Below are positions 11,691 to 21,251 of a stretch of DNA of 64,000 nucleotides, piece after piece. The DNA is from Saccharum officinarum (lineage: Eukaryota; Streptophyta; Magnoliopsida; Poales; Poaceae). Where the stretch lies: the NCBI GenBank assembly GCA_020631735.1, contig CM036201.1, positions 75,282,353-75,346,352 of the forward strand, in the 5' to 3' direction. Made by a program: the position numbers and the translations under genes. Numbering within the stretch: position 1 is the stretch's first letter; each line of letters starts with the position of its first letter. Under the pieces are notes generated by a model. The model did no database searches. It had not been told where the DNA came from and was given only the letters and a program-made list of their open reading frames with translations.

Positions 11691-14324
11691 ATGAAATTCA
11701 TTTTTATTATTTGTCACTGATTTTTGTACAAGTTGGAAAAATATAGATCTAGGGTTTTAATGATCCAAAAATCATGAGATAAATTTTGTTAGGGTCTACA
11801 TGATGTGTAGTATTTTAGAAAAATATAAATCTGGAATGTGATGTTTAATTTCTAGGAGAATTTAATAGATCCTTTAAATGTGTTTTGGAATGCATGCAAA
11901 TTTGTTAAATTTATAACTTGAGCTGTAGTGTTCCATAAATCATGAAATTTGGTGGGTAGGTTACTCTATGCTAGCCCTAGCTCTGGTAAAAATTTGGGCA
12001 TCAGTGCTTAAGTAATTTCCAAGTTATAATGCTATCTTGTTATTCTAGGAAATACTTAAATGAATTTTTGTAATTTTTCTACATGTGCAATGTTCATATA
12101 AATTTTTGGAGAATGTCTTGGTACCCTAGAGTGTCCAAGAAAATTAAGAAATCTGTTGTTTGACACTTTTACTATGCTTTGTTATTTATACAAAAATCAG
12201 CCTTTTGGCTTGTGAATTTTGTTAGAGAGTTTCTGTGAATAAAACTTGTTCAAATTTTTACTGTGGTCTCTTTTTGGGTCAGAGAGTCCCCTGTAATTTT
12301 TGTAGAATTTTAGGAGCAGTTTACATATATGTTTAAAATTCCACTTAATTACTTAAGTAAAATAAGAAATGGGTTTAAATAAATGTTCTAGGTGGGCACA
12401 CCTTACTTTCTGGTGTTTGTTATACCCATGTGAACTTGTAGTAAATTTAGTTTGGTTTTAGAGTGTTTGGCCACATCAATAAATATTTAACCTTTGTAAT
12501 TTTAGGTTTTCTGGACAGCTAGTAGTAATTCTAAATTTGGCTTTGATAAAATTGGTTGCTGGAAACTTGTAAATACCAAAGTTGGAGTAAACTTGATGAA
12601 CTAGCTTGTGTTAAAATTTGGAAGCATTTGGCTTAGTAGTTTGAGAGTTACTGTTGTTTAAAGTGGCAGTTCAAAATCTGCTACTCTCTGTGTTGAGAGA
12701 AGACAGATTCTGGAACTTGTGAAGTTTGACATGGAAAACTTAGGAGTTTGGAGTTGAGGTCTGAAAATGAATTGTAGTGCATTTCTTAGGCTTTCCAGAT
12801 TGTCTTAGATCATATCTTTTGGAATTGTAAATCTCCAGTTGTGATAAAAACAAGTAGCTGCTGTCCAGAATGCTTACTGTGGTGTTTTGCTGATTGATAT
12901 GGTGTGATATCCTAAGACATGCTACTTTTGTAATTGTTAGGTGTTAGGGCCTTAACTGAGGATGAGCAGCTTTATCTTAGGTTAAGTAGATTAGGTGAGT
13001 ACTTCTCTACTGGAGAAGAGATTTGCACGTACTAATAAAATAACTTGAATAGAGTATTTTATTCTGAAATGCATTTCATTCCGAGCATGTTGCACCCATT
13101 TATGCATCCATTATATTTATTGTGCATTCATGCAATAGGTGCACCGGAGGGGGTAACTCCTCGAATTCGAGCCTGTGATTCCGGAGGAGGACCAGGAGCA
13201 GCAGGAGCCCGAGGATCCAGCAGGCGAAGGAGTGCCCGCAGACGACCTTCCTGAGTGCCCGGACCACCGGCCTTCAACTTTTCTGAAAGGCAAGCCCCGG
13301 TGCATGCTGAACCTACTGATTTATAAATTAATCTTGAGTACTTTTAATTGTTTACTGCATTAAGTTGTAGGAGTTATATGAAAACACTTGTTGCATTATA
13401 CCTGTCCTTGTCCAGATATCGTACTTAATCCTATATTAGGTTTAGGCACGTGTCAATGCTTAGCCCTGCTTAGTACGGTAGAAGTCGGGTGATTTCCGGT
13501 CATCCGCGAGATGTAGGAAGGAGTCACGAGTGGCTTATGGCTATCGTGATGGAACCATGCTTAAAAATGAAATTGAGACCGGGCGGGAGTTCGATAGTAC
13601 AGCCGCAAGACACTTCACGTCTTGGGTGTGGAGCTATGCCCGTCTGAGTCGTTTAAGGACCGATTCGCTGTACGTCCTTGAGTCATGTTGAACGCAGTCT
13701 AACACTTAGTTGGCCGGATAACCCGTTCCGACCGCGAAGCCGAGTAATGTGGTTCAGGCCGGGAATCGAATGGTAGGTTGCTTCTTGGAGGAGAGAAAGG
13801 ATGTGCTTGGGGACATTGGCGTGAGACCAAGGGGGGTTAGAGTCCCTATCACCTGGCAGAGTGTCGCCCTTGGGGTCGCGACATTATTCGGACCCGCGAT
13901 TCCTGAATCATATGAAACGGTGGCTTGTGCGACCCTGGCAGGGGCCTGCGCGGTGAGTGTTAGAAATACCCCTCCAGCTGGATAGGAATTCGATTCGAAT
14001 CGCCGTCGCTCCCGGTTAGTGAGCACTTGACTTGAGCAGCGGCAACGTAGAACTCATTAAATGAACTGGTGGTTAAGGGAATGATACAATGTTGCCATAA
14101 TGATATACCTGCTATGGATATAATAATCATGTTGTTTGATTATAATCAAGTGTATGTTTAGTACAGGTGCTAAGATAGATGACAGGTAAATGCTAAAAAT
14201 AACTGCTAGTACAGGTTATAAGAGTTTCAATTACTTATGCCTTTATGCAAAATGTTATGTCAGCTAGCCTCTTGTGTAAGCCTTGCATAATCCTTGGTGT
14301 CATCTTATTTCTGGTTTTCGACGG

Positions 14325-14378
14325 GTAAGTCTAGCTGAGTACATTCCAGTACTCAGGGTTTATTCCCTCCTGTTGCAG
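14325..14378 (+). other. Splice-like 54-bp module with internal hairpin, Z 5' LTR
   Basis: Starts with GTAAGT and ends with TGTTGCAG, and contains the inverted repeat GAGTAC...GTACTC followed by CAGGGTTTATTCCC. An equivalent module of 52 bp is in the Y LTRs (52433-52484, + strand in contig C). At 52-54 bp it is shorter than usual plant introns, so splicing is uncertain. Confidence 0.5.
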
Positions 14379-14791
14379 ATGACATGCTTTATCAGGGATT
14401 CTGCAAGACGTGTCTCCACCCTGCGGGTGATGATGACTAGATCACAAGGGCGTGATCGTCTTTATGTACTTTCCTCATGCTTTTGCGGGTTGTCGATCAT
14501 CCAGACTGGCAGTATTTAATTAACTAGTGTGTGTTATGCTTCCGCTACTTTCAAACTTGGTTTGTAATAATTGCTACTCCGTTTGTGTAAACTTATTTCA
14601 GCACTACTTGTGAAATGTAACGTATGATGTTGTATGTTGAATGATGCGATCCTGGTTGTAAGCAGTTGGTTTGAAATCCTTCGTGATTTCGATTGACTAC
14701 CGGGATTATATGGGCTCAAGTTCAAAATTTGAGCGCTTCGGTGCTTGTTTTTGTACTTGTGCTCTTATAATTTGGTCGGTTCTGTTACAGC

Positions 14792-14804
14792 TGGTACCGG
14801 AGCA
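14792..14804 (+). other. Primer binding site of element Z (initiator-Met-tRNA type)
   Basis: TGGTACCGGAGCA begins 3 bases after the LTR terminus and resembles the common plant Met-tRNA primer site TGGTATCAGAGC. The corresponding Z' site is at 39873-39885 on the minus strand. Confidence 0.85.
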
Positions 14805-15558
14805 TAATTCAACATTAAACACATCTTACGGGTAATTAAAAACAAAATTTGTTTGCGAAAAGGGTTAAACTCTAAAAATTATTTTATAGGTATGCCAGTG
14901 ATCACAACCCTTAGCCCAAATAAGGACTCTTAGGTGGCTTATTATAAAGACTAACTTGGGGGCCTTGTTTGTTTCTGTTTCGTCGTCCATACGGCGTGAA
15001 TTGTATGGATGCCATCCACTTGGGTGGTAATGTATGGATCAATTACCTCGACGCTCTGGTAAGTGTGAGTTGTGAGAGCATGATCGTCCAACCGGCGGTC
15101 TAGGGGAGAGTAGTTTGGTGACTTGCATACTTACGTGTTTAAACCATGTAATTATGTAAGCACTTAATTGTGGGAACCTTATTATCGGGTAGCTTTGATA
15201 CTGAAGTATATACATCTGGGGATGTGTATATGGAAAGTATTTAATTTACTGCTTTCTTGTGTGCATATATTGGGAATTGTTGGGCTGCAATGAAATTTTC
15301 TGCAGGTACACTAACAGCGTAACGAGTAGACCGATAGTTTCGCTTATATGAGAGAACGTATGTATGCCACCGCCTAGCGTTAGAACTTTAGGTTTCTACT
15401 AAGGTGAGAGGGCGTACGGAACGTGCATGCATCATGTTTAAATATATCATACATATCATTTACTCCCTCCTTAAAAATTTCTGTACTCCCGACTAAAGTA
15501 AATTTCGTATCCCCTAAATGATCCTCACTTTAAGTCGTATCTTATCTTGTTGCTACAG
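14805..15558 (+). other. Z leader with candidate splice donor
   Basis: Non-coding leader between PBS and ORF1. It holds a textbook donor (G then GTAAGTG) at 15059 and an acceptor-like TTGTTGCTACAG ending at 15558, directly abutting the ORF1 start codon. Parts of this leader, such as the TGCAGGTACACTAAC segment near 15301, are similar to the Y leader (about 26715-26730, minus strand). Confidence 0.5.
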
Positions 15559-16173
15559 ATGGCACGTACCAAGAGGACCGCTCGTAAGTCCACTGGGGGC
15601 AGGGCACCGCGTCACCAGCTCGCTCCACGTGAGCCCCGCCCTGAGCCTACTGAGGTGGAAAGGCTGAGGGCAGAGCTGGCAGAGGTGACTGCTGCTAGGG
15701 ATGCAGCACGGCAACAACTGGAACAAGTGATTCATGATCGTGATCAAGAAACGCTTGCAGTCCAGAGGTTGACAGTGGCAAACCGCAACTGTCAACGCAT
15801 GTTGGTCCGTGTGATGGAACAGAGGGATGAAGCCTGGCACGAGGAGAACGTTCTGAGAGCTCGTCAGTTTGAGCTCGAGCAACAGTTGGAGAACGCTGAA
15901 GAATACAATGATAATCTTCATGAAGAAGTGCACCGCCTGAACAACGAGCTTAATCCCCTGCTGCCTCAAAACAACAACGCCGATGAGGACATGGGTTCGG
16001 GAATCTTCATGGCTGAGGATGATGATGAAGTGGAGGTTGATGGACCACAGGATGCCCCACCTGCAGAAGCACCAGAGGAAGAGCCAGAAGAAGAAGAAGA
16101 CGAGGAGTTAGAGCCTGTCAGTGATGAGGACGGCGGGGAGATCCTTGACACTGACTCGGAGGATGATGCTTAG
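15559..16173 (+). CDS. ORF1: histone H3-tail-like N-terminus, coiled coil, acidic tail
   Basis: A 204-codon protein starting at the ATG directly after TTGCTACAG; four more in-frame codons precede it, but this start gives the H3-like N-terminus. Residues 2-22 match the histone H3 tail at 18 of 21 positions (ARTKRTARKSTGG, then APR and QLA). Using H3 numbering, K4, R8, K9 and S10 are kept, whereas Q5 and K14 are Arg and K18 is His. Residues about 34-130 form a long heptad-like coiled coil rich in Leu, Glu, Arg and Gln. Residues about 140-204 are highly acidic, with Glu/Asp runs. There is no histone fold, so this is not a histone. The ORF lies between PBS and gag, and the related element Y has no equivalent. 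By similarity I infer an accessory chromatin-interacting protein, either a histone-tail decoy or an adaptor; no function is established. A frameshifted copy lies at 38500-39116. Confidence 0.8.
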   Translation: MARTKRTARKSTGGRAPRHQLAPREPRPEPTEVERLRAELAEVTAARDAARQQLEQVIHDRDQETLAVQRLTVANRNCQRMLVRVMEQRDEAWHEENVLRARQFELEQQLENAEEYNDNLHEEVHRLNNELNPLLPQNNNADEDMGSGIFMAEDDDEVEVDGPQDAPPAEAPEEEPEEEEDEELEPVSDEDGGEILDTDSEDDA

Positions 16174-16829
16174 AGTAGTCATCACGTGCCTATAATGTTA
16201 GGATCGTCTTTTGTGCCCTCCCTGTGAAGGAGTGAGGCCTTGTAATAACTTGACTTTGGGATGTAAGGTTGAACCGTATGTTTCCTGAATGTAGTTTGAA
16301 CCTGTTAATTTCGATCACAACTTGATGTCTTATTATGTTGCGTTCGATGATGGTGTCACGATTAGCACCCTTCGGTGCCGCGACGAAACCGAGGGCCTCC
16401 TATGGCGCGCGACATAAGGCTGCTGCTTGGCACGCGCAGGTATCGAGGTGGCTAGTCATGATCCACCATGGAACTCTTCATTGAGAAGTCTCTTTGTGGT
16501 CAGTTTGAAGTAGCCTTTCACAGTCAACTAAAAATCTTGAGATCGAATCCAAGTACCGTGCAAAAGGTCAAAAATCACGTAGATAGCAACGCAAACGGTC
16601 CGGTAACCGTTGTGCTCCCTGTGAGTGAGCCTTTATCAAAGAGCATCTTGTTGGATTACCAAGTATGATCTCGTCAAATGATGCGCTAGAATGGATTGTG
16701 CGGTTGTGATGAATTATTGTGCCTTAATTATTATGAGAAATCTATTCATACAGTCAGATTGACATTTCGCAATAATTCATCTACAAATTTCCCACATCGT
16801 CAGTGCTCATTGGCTATGCATTTTTGCAG
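16174..16829 (+). other. Spacer between ORF1 and gag-pol of Z
   Basis: About 650 bases without a sustained frame apart from a short one at 16468-16668. It looks like a 3' untranslated region followed by a second leader, and ends in a polypyrimidine/CAG string (GCATTTTTGCAG) at 16829, an acceptor-like site directly before the gag ATG. Confidence 0.5.
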
Positions 16830-19800
16830 ATGTCGTACAATCTACGTCGGGGTCGTGGAAATGAGGAGGAGGAACAGCCACCCCCTCCGCCACCACCTAC
16901 TCCGGCCGAGTTGATGCAGACAGTGGTCGAAGGGCAGCGCATGTTGGCGGATGCTATGCGCCAGCTGGCTAACCGAGAGGCTCGTCCTGGCCGCCAGGGC
17001 CCAGAGCCAAATCAGTACAGCGATTTCAAGGACTTTCTGGATACAAAGCCCCCGCTCTTTAAGGAAGCGGAAGAACCACTGCAGGCTGACGAGTGGTTGA
17101 ATACCATTGAACAAAAGTTTCGTCTGCTACGCCTGACTGATGAGCTGAAAACTGAGTATGCTTCCCATCAGTTGCATGGTCCGGCGGGAATTTGGTGGAG
17201 CCACTATCGTTCCACACTGCCTGCCAATGTCCCGATTGCTTGGAATCAGTTTAAGGCGGCATTCCGAGGAAATTATATCCCTCCCGGTCTTATGGCAATC
17301 AAGCACACAGAGTTTATGAGGCTGTCGCAAGGAAACAAAAGCCTGACTGAATACTTGCAGTCCTTCAACAACCTGGCAAGGTATGCCACTGAGTTTGTGG
17401 ATACCGATGCCAAAAAGATTGCTAGCTTCAAAAGGGGCCTCGGCCCAAAACTGATGAAAACAATGGGCACTAGCAAATGTACTACTTTCAATGATTTCAT
17501 CAGCGATGCTTTGACCCAGGAGAACAACAATACTATTTATTCTGCCTCTAAGAGCCGTAAAAGGGCCCTTGAGGCAAGTGCTTCTCAGTCAAGGGCCTCA
17601 GCGACACCGAGGTCTTCCCCTCGCCCTACTGCCACAAATGCTAAGTTCCGTCCTCCACAAAAGAAGGTGCCAATGAAAACTGGGTTTCGTAAGGCATATA
17701 CAGTGGCTCTGCCAAAGAGTAATGCGGGCCAAGGCAGCTCCAGTGTTCCTCCTAGCAACATGCCTTGCTGGAACTGTAACAAGCCAGGCCATTGGTCCAG
17801 GAACTGTCCGTACCCGAAGAAAAATGTCAACCAAGGTAGTCGTCAGGGACACGCCCATTATAACAGCATTGAGGAAATTCCATCTGGTGAGGTGGTCACC
17901 GCTGGTAAGTTTCTAGTTGACCAACACCCCGCAGTGGTGCTTTTTGATTCAGGTGCTTCGCATTCCTTTATCAGTCCTAAGTTTGCATCTAAATTTGCAC
18001 ACAAGTTGCATACTGTTGAAGGTGTGGGTTATTGTATTAGCGCTGCAAGTGGGAATATTTCCACAAACAAAGTAGTGGGGAACCTTAAGTTTGAGATAGA
18101 AGGGCGAAGTTATTCGCTTGCCCTATTGGTTTTACCTGGTTTAGACATAGATGTTATCTTGGGCATGAATTGGATGAGTCAGAACGGGGTACTCATTGAC
18201 ACATCCGCTCGGGTAGTTATGCTCAGAGATCCTACAGATCAAAAAGGTTTTCTAGTACAACTTCCCAGAAAGGTTGAATTGTCGGGGGAAATTCATGCTG
18301 TGCAAGCAAAGGCGTTGGCCGAAATTCCAGTAGTAAATGAGTTTCCGGACGTTTTTCCCGATGATTTGCCGGGACTCCCTCCGGATCGGGATGTGGAGTT
18401 TAAAATTGAGTTGTTGCCTGGCACGGCACCCATCTCTAGGAGACCCTATAGGATGCCTCCAAATGAACTAGCTGAACTTAAGGTGCAATTGAATGAACTT
18501 TTGAAGAAAGGGTTGATTCGTCCTAGCTCATCGCCGTGGGGATGTCCTGCTATCTTTGTAAAGAAGAAGGATCAGTCGTTGCGGATGTGCGTAGATTATA
18601 GACCTCTCAATGCAGTCACTGTCAAAAATAAGTACCCTCTACCGCGTATCGACATCTTGTTCGATCAGTTGTCCAAGGCTAAAGTCTTTTCCAAGATCGA
18701 TCTAAGGTCTGGCTACCATCAAATTAAAATCCGCCCGGAAGATGTTCCAAAGACAGCCTTTTCTACCAGATATGGTCTTTATGAGTATCTTGTTATGTCT
18801 TTCGGCTTGACAAATGCCCCCGCACACTTCATGTACTTGATGAATTCGGTGTTTATGCCTGAATTGGACAAGTTTGTGGTGGTATTTATTGATGACATCC
18901 TGGTATATTCTGTGAATGAGGAGGATCACGCTGAACATCTGCGTATAGTCCTCACAAGACTGCGTGAACATCAACTATATGCAAAGTTCAGTAAGTGCGA
19001 ATTCTGGCTTCGTGAAGTACCTTTCCTTGGGCATGTGTTGTCCGATGGAGGAATTATGGTGGATCCCGCCAAGGTACAAGAAGTACTGAACTGGAAGGCT
19101 CCTATCTCGGTTCACGAGGTCCGGAGTTTCCTTGGGTTGGCTGGCTATTATCGTCGCTTCATCCCGGATTTCTCAAAAATAGCCAAACCCATGACTCGGT
19201 TGCTGCAAAAAGACACCAGGTTTGTCTGGACTCCTGAGTGTGATGCGGCTTTTCACCAACTGCGAACCCTCCTAACCTCAGCTCCGGTTTTGGCACAACC
19301 GAATATCGAGAAACCATTTGATGTTTATTGTGATGCCTCAGGCATAGGTTTGGGAGGCGTTTTGATGCAGGAAGGCCGAGTAATTGCATATACCTCTCGA
19401 CAACTTCGGAAACATGAGGTGAATTATCCAACGCATGACTTAGAACTGGCTGCAGTTGTTCATGCTTTGAAAGTATGGCGGCATTATCTGCTGGGAAATG
19501 TCTGCAATATCTACACCGATCATAAAAGCCTCAAATACATCTTCACCCAACCCGAGTTGAATATGCGTCAAAGAAGATGGCTCGAGTTGATTAAAGATTA
19601 TAACCTTCAAGTGCACTATCATCCAGGAAAGGCAAATGTAGTTGCGGATGCTTTAAGCCGTAAGTCTCATTGTCATTCCTTAGTTGAAACTGATTTTCAT
19701 CGATCTCGCCTTCTACATCCAGCAGTCTTGTACAACATCACTGTCAGTTGTACTCTCAAAAGCAGAATTATTGAGCTCCAAAAGACTGACACTGGTATAT

Positions 19801-21251
19801 TCCACATCAAGCGTAAGATGAAAGAGCAAGAAACTACACAGTTCAGGATAGATGAAGAGGGTGTACTATGGTTCAAGGATAGGTTAGTTGTGCCTAAGGA
19901 CCGAGAGCTTCGAAATGATATTATGTCTGAAGCACACTCCTCTAAGTTGTCCATCCATCCTGGCAGCAATAAGATGTATTATGATTTGAAACCGCTTTAT
20001 TGGTGGACCAAGATGCGGAAAGAGATAGCTGCATATGTTGCTAGATGTGACACCTGTTGCAGAGTTAAAGCTGTGCACATGAAAGCTGGGCTACTTCAGC
20101 CACTTTCCATTCCAGGCTGGAAATGGGAAGAGATAAGTATGGATTTCATTGTCGGACTTCCTCCTACTGTCAAAAATCATAACTCTATTTGGGTAATTGT
20201 TGATCGTTTGACCAAATCAGCTCACTTCATCCCAGTGAGAGTGGACTATCGTCCCACTGACTATGCTGAGTTGTACTTCAATCAGATAGTCCGGCTTCAT
20301 GGGATACCTCGTACTATCATATCTGACCGTGGTCCCCAGTTCACTGCTCGCTTTTGGGAGCACTTGCATCACCTTCTGGGAACCAAGTTAGTGAGAAGCT
20401 CTGCTTATCACCCCCAGACATCGGGTCAGACAGAACGAGTTAACCAAATCTTGGAAGATCTGTTGCGAGCATGCGTCATTTCATCCAAGGGTTCTTGGGA
20501 AAAATGGTTACCTTTAGCCGAATTCTCGTACAATAACAGTTATCAAGAGAGTATTAAGATGGCTCCATTCGAAGCTTTGTACGGTCGTAGGTGTAGAACC
20601 CCACTAAATTGGATCGAATCTGGTGAGAGAAGATTTTATGGTATTGCTTTTGTTGAGGAAGCTGAGGAACAAGTCCGTACCATCCAAAAACATATGGCTG
20701 CAGCCCAAGCTAGGCAGAAAAGCTATGCGGATCGTCGTAGAAAACCACTCGAGTTTGAAGTTGGAGACTTCGTGTATTTGAAAGTTTCTCCAATGAAGAG
20801 TGTCCAACGTTTTGGTGTTAAGCGGAAGCTTGCACCAAGATACGTGGGTCCTTTCCAGATCATAGGCAAGAGTGGAGCTGTTGCGTACAAAATCCAGTTG
20901 CCTCCTGAGATGAGAGCCATATTCAACGTTTTCCATGTATCTCAGCTTAAAAAGTGTCTTCGAGTTCCTGAGGAACAAGTTCCTTTAGGTGATATCAGGC
21001 TGGAATCCGACCTAACCTATGAAGAAAAGCGAGTCCGAGTGATCGATACTCAGGAACGAGTAACTAGAAGTAAAGTGGTTAAGTGGTACAAAGTGATGTG
21101 GAGTAATCAGGGAAGTGAGAGTGATGCTACGTGGGAACGGGAGGATTATTTGCGGGATGGTTATAAAGAATTCTATGAAAAATGGTACGCTTTCCAAATC
21201 TCGGGACGAGATTTTTATAAGGGGGAGGGCTGTAACACTTCAAGTGTTTAG
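16830..21251 (+). CDS. Element Z gag-pol polyprotein (gag, PR, RT, RNase H, IN, chromodomain)
   Basis: A single open frame of 1,473 codons from the ATG after TTTTTGCAG; an upstream in-frame ATG at 16803 is less likely because it precedes that acceptor-like site. Gag core is at residues about 60-250, zinc knuckle [14 protein letters not shown] at 313-326, protease Asp in FDSGASHSF at 373, RT FIDD at 686-689, RNase H DVYCDAS from 831, and the integrase zinc-binding region from about 1043. The integrase catalytic triad is D1105, D1166 and E1202 (35 residues between the last two), followed by GPY/F (about 1340) and a C-terminal chromodomain (about 1397-1455). The chromodomain keeps the central cage Trp but appears to lack the first and third aromatic residues (type II). 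The frame runs through the PPT and stops 21 bases into the 3' LTR. All key catalytic residues are present. Confidence 0.95.
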   Translation: MSYNLRRGRGNEEEEQPPPPPPPTPAELMQTVVEGQRMLADAMRQLANREARPGRQGPEPNQYSDFKDFLDTKPPLFKEAEEPLQADEWLNTIEQKFRLLRLTDELKTEYASHQLHGPAGIWWSHYRSTLPANVPIAWNQFKAAFRGNYIPPGLMAIKHTEFMRLSQGNKSLTEYLQSFNNLARYATEFVDTDAKKIASFKRGLGPKLMKTMGTSKCTTFNDFISDALTQENNNTIYSASKSRKRALEASASQSRASATPRSSPRPTATNAKFRPPQKKVPMKTGFRKAYTVALPKSNAGQGSSSVPPSNMPCWNCNKPGHWSRNCPYPKKNVNQGSRQGHAHYNSIEEIPSGEVVTAGKFLVDQHPAVVLFDSGASHSFISPKFASKFAHKLHTVEGVGYCISAASGNISTNKVVGNLKFEIEGRSYSLALLVLPGLDIDVILGMNWMSQNGVLIDTSARVVMLRDPTDQKGFLVQLPRKVELSGEIHAVQAKALAEIPVVNEFPDVFPDDLPGLPPDRDVEFKIELLPGTAPISRRPYRMPPNELAELKVQLNELLKKGLIRPSSSPWGCPAIFVKKKDQSLRMCVDYRPLNAVTVKNKYPLPRIDILFDQLSKAKVFSKIDLRSGYHQIKIRPEDVPKTAFSTRYGLYEYLVMSFGLTNAPAHFMYLMNSVFMPELDKFVVVFIDDILVYSVNEEDHAEHLRIVLTRLREHQLYAKFSKCEFWLREVPFLGHVLSDGGIMVDPAKVQEVLNWKAPISVHEVRSFLGLAGYYRRFIPDFSKIAKPMTRLLQKDTRFVWTPECDAAFHQLRTLLTSAPVLAQPNIEKPFDVYCDASGIGLGGVLMQEGRVIAYTSRQLRKHEVNYPTHDLELAAVVHALKVWRHYLLGNVCNIYTDHKSLKYIFTQPELNMRQRRWLELIKDYNLQVHYHPGKANVVADALSRKSHCHSLVETDFHRSRLLHPAVLYNITVSCTLKSRIIELQKTDTGIFHIKRKMKEQETTQFRIDEEGVLWFKDRLVVPKDRELRNDIMSEAHSSKLSIHPGSNKMYYDLKPLYWWTKMRKEIAAYVARCDTCCRVKAVHMKAGLLQPLSIPGWKWEEISMDFIVGLPPTVKNHNSIWVIVDRLTKSAHFIPVRVDYRPTDYAELYFNQIVRLHGIPRTIISDRGPQFTARFWEHLHHLLGTKLVRSSAYHPQTSGQTERVNQILEDLLRACVISSKGSWEKWLPLAEFSYNNSYQESIKMAPFEALYGRRCRTPLNWIESGERRFYGIAFVEEAEEQVRTIQKHMAAAQARQKSYADRRRKPLEFEVGDFVYLKVSPMKSVQRFGVKRKLAPRYVGPFQIIGKSGAVAYKIQLPPEMRAIFNVFHVSQLKKCLRVPEEQVPLGDIRLESDLTYEEKRVRVIDTQERVTRSKVVKWYKVMWSNQGSESDATWEREDYLRDGYKEFYEKWYAFQISGRDFYKGEGCNTSSV
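21196..21214. repeat. Perfect 8-bp inverted repeat upstream of the Z PPT
   Basis: AAATCTCG / CGAGATTT with a 3-base spacer, inside the final codons of gag-pol. The position and arms are the same as in element Y. Confidence 0.85.
21219..21229 (+). other. Polypurine tract of element Z
   Basis: AAGGGGGAGGG ends one base before the 3' LTR and is translated as part of gag-pol. This is the expected primer for plus-strand DNA synthesis. Confidence 0.88.

Larger units (their letters stand above)
9977..14789 (+). repeat. 5' LTR of element Z
   Basis: 4,813 bp with TG...CA ends; it starts TGTAACACTTCAAGTG (a small terminal hairpin) and ends GGTTCTGTTACA. Layout: AT-rich 5' part (to about 10850), CpG-rich block (about 10860-11690), a long AT-rich stretch (11700-13130), a short acidic frame near 13140-13320 that is shifted here by a 2-base deletion, and a splice-like 54 bp module at 14325-14378. 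It matches the 3' LTR closely except for a patch around 12340-12480. Confidence 0.93.

Noticed and set aside
10899..11694. Long GC-rich ORFs on both strands in the Z LTR CpG block (also 22038-22961, 31726-32592, 43000-43906)
   Set aside because: Several frames are open at once on both strands, as expected from high GC. Copies shift frame freely and no domain is recognisable.
11100..13363. A spliced LTR protein joining the GC-rich first exon to the acidic frame
   Set aside because: In the Z LTR, joining the CAAG/GTGAGC donor directly to the AG before the acidic frame gives incompatible reading phases.
14325..14378. Calling the 54-bp LTR module a confirmed intron
   Set aside because: The boundaries look right, but the length is below usual plant introns and there is no transcript evidence.
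15559..16173. ORF1 as a genuine histone H3 gene
   Set aside because: Only the first 21 residues resemble H3. The rest is coiled coil and acidic, with no histone fold helices, and the ORF lies within a retrotransposon.
17127..20978. Minus-strand ORFs of 60-124 codons opposite Z gag-pol
   Set aside because: Antisense shadows of a strong coding region; they are repeated in every homologous copy and carry no motifs.
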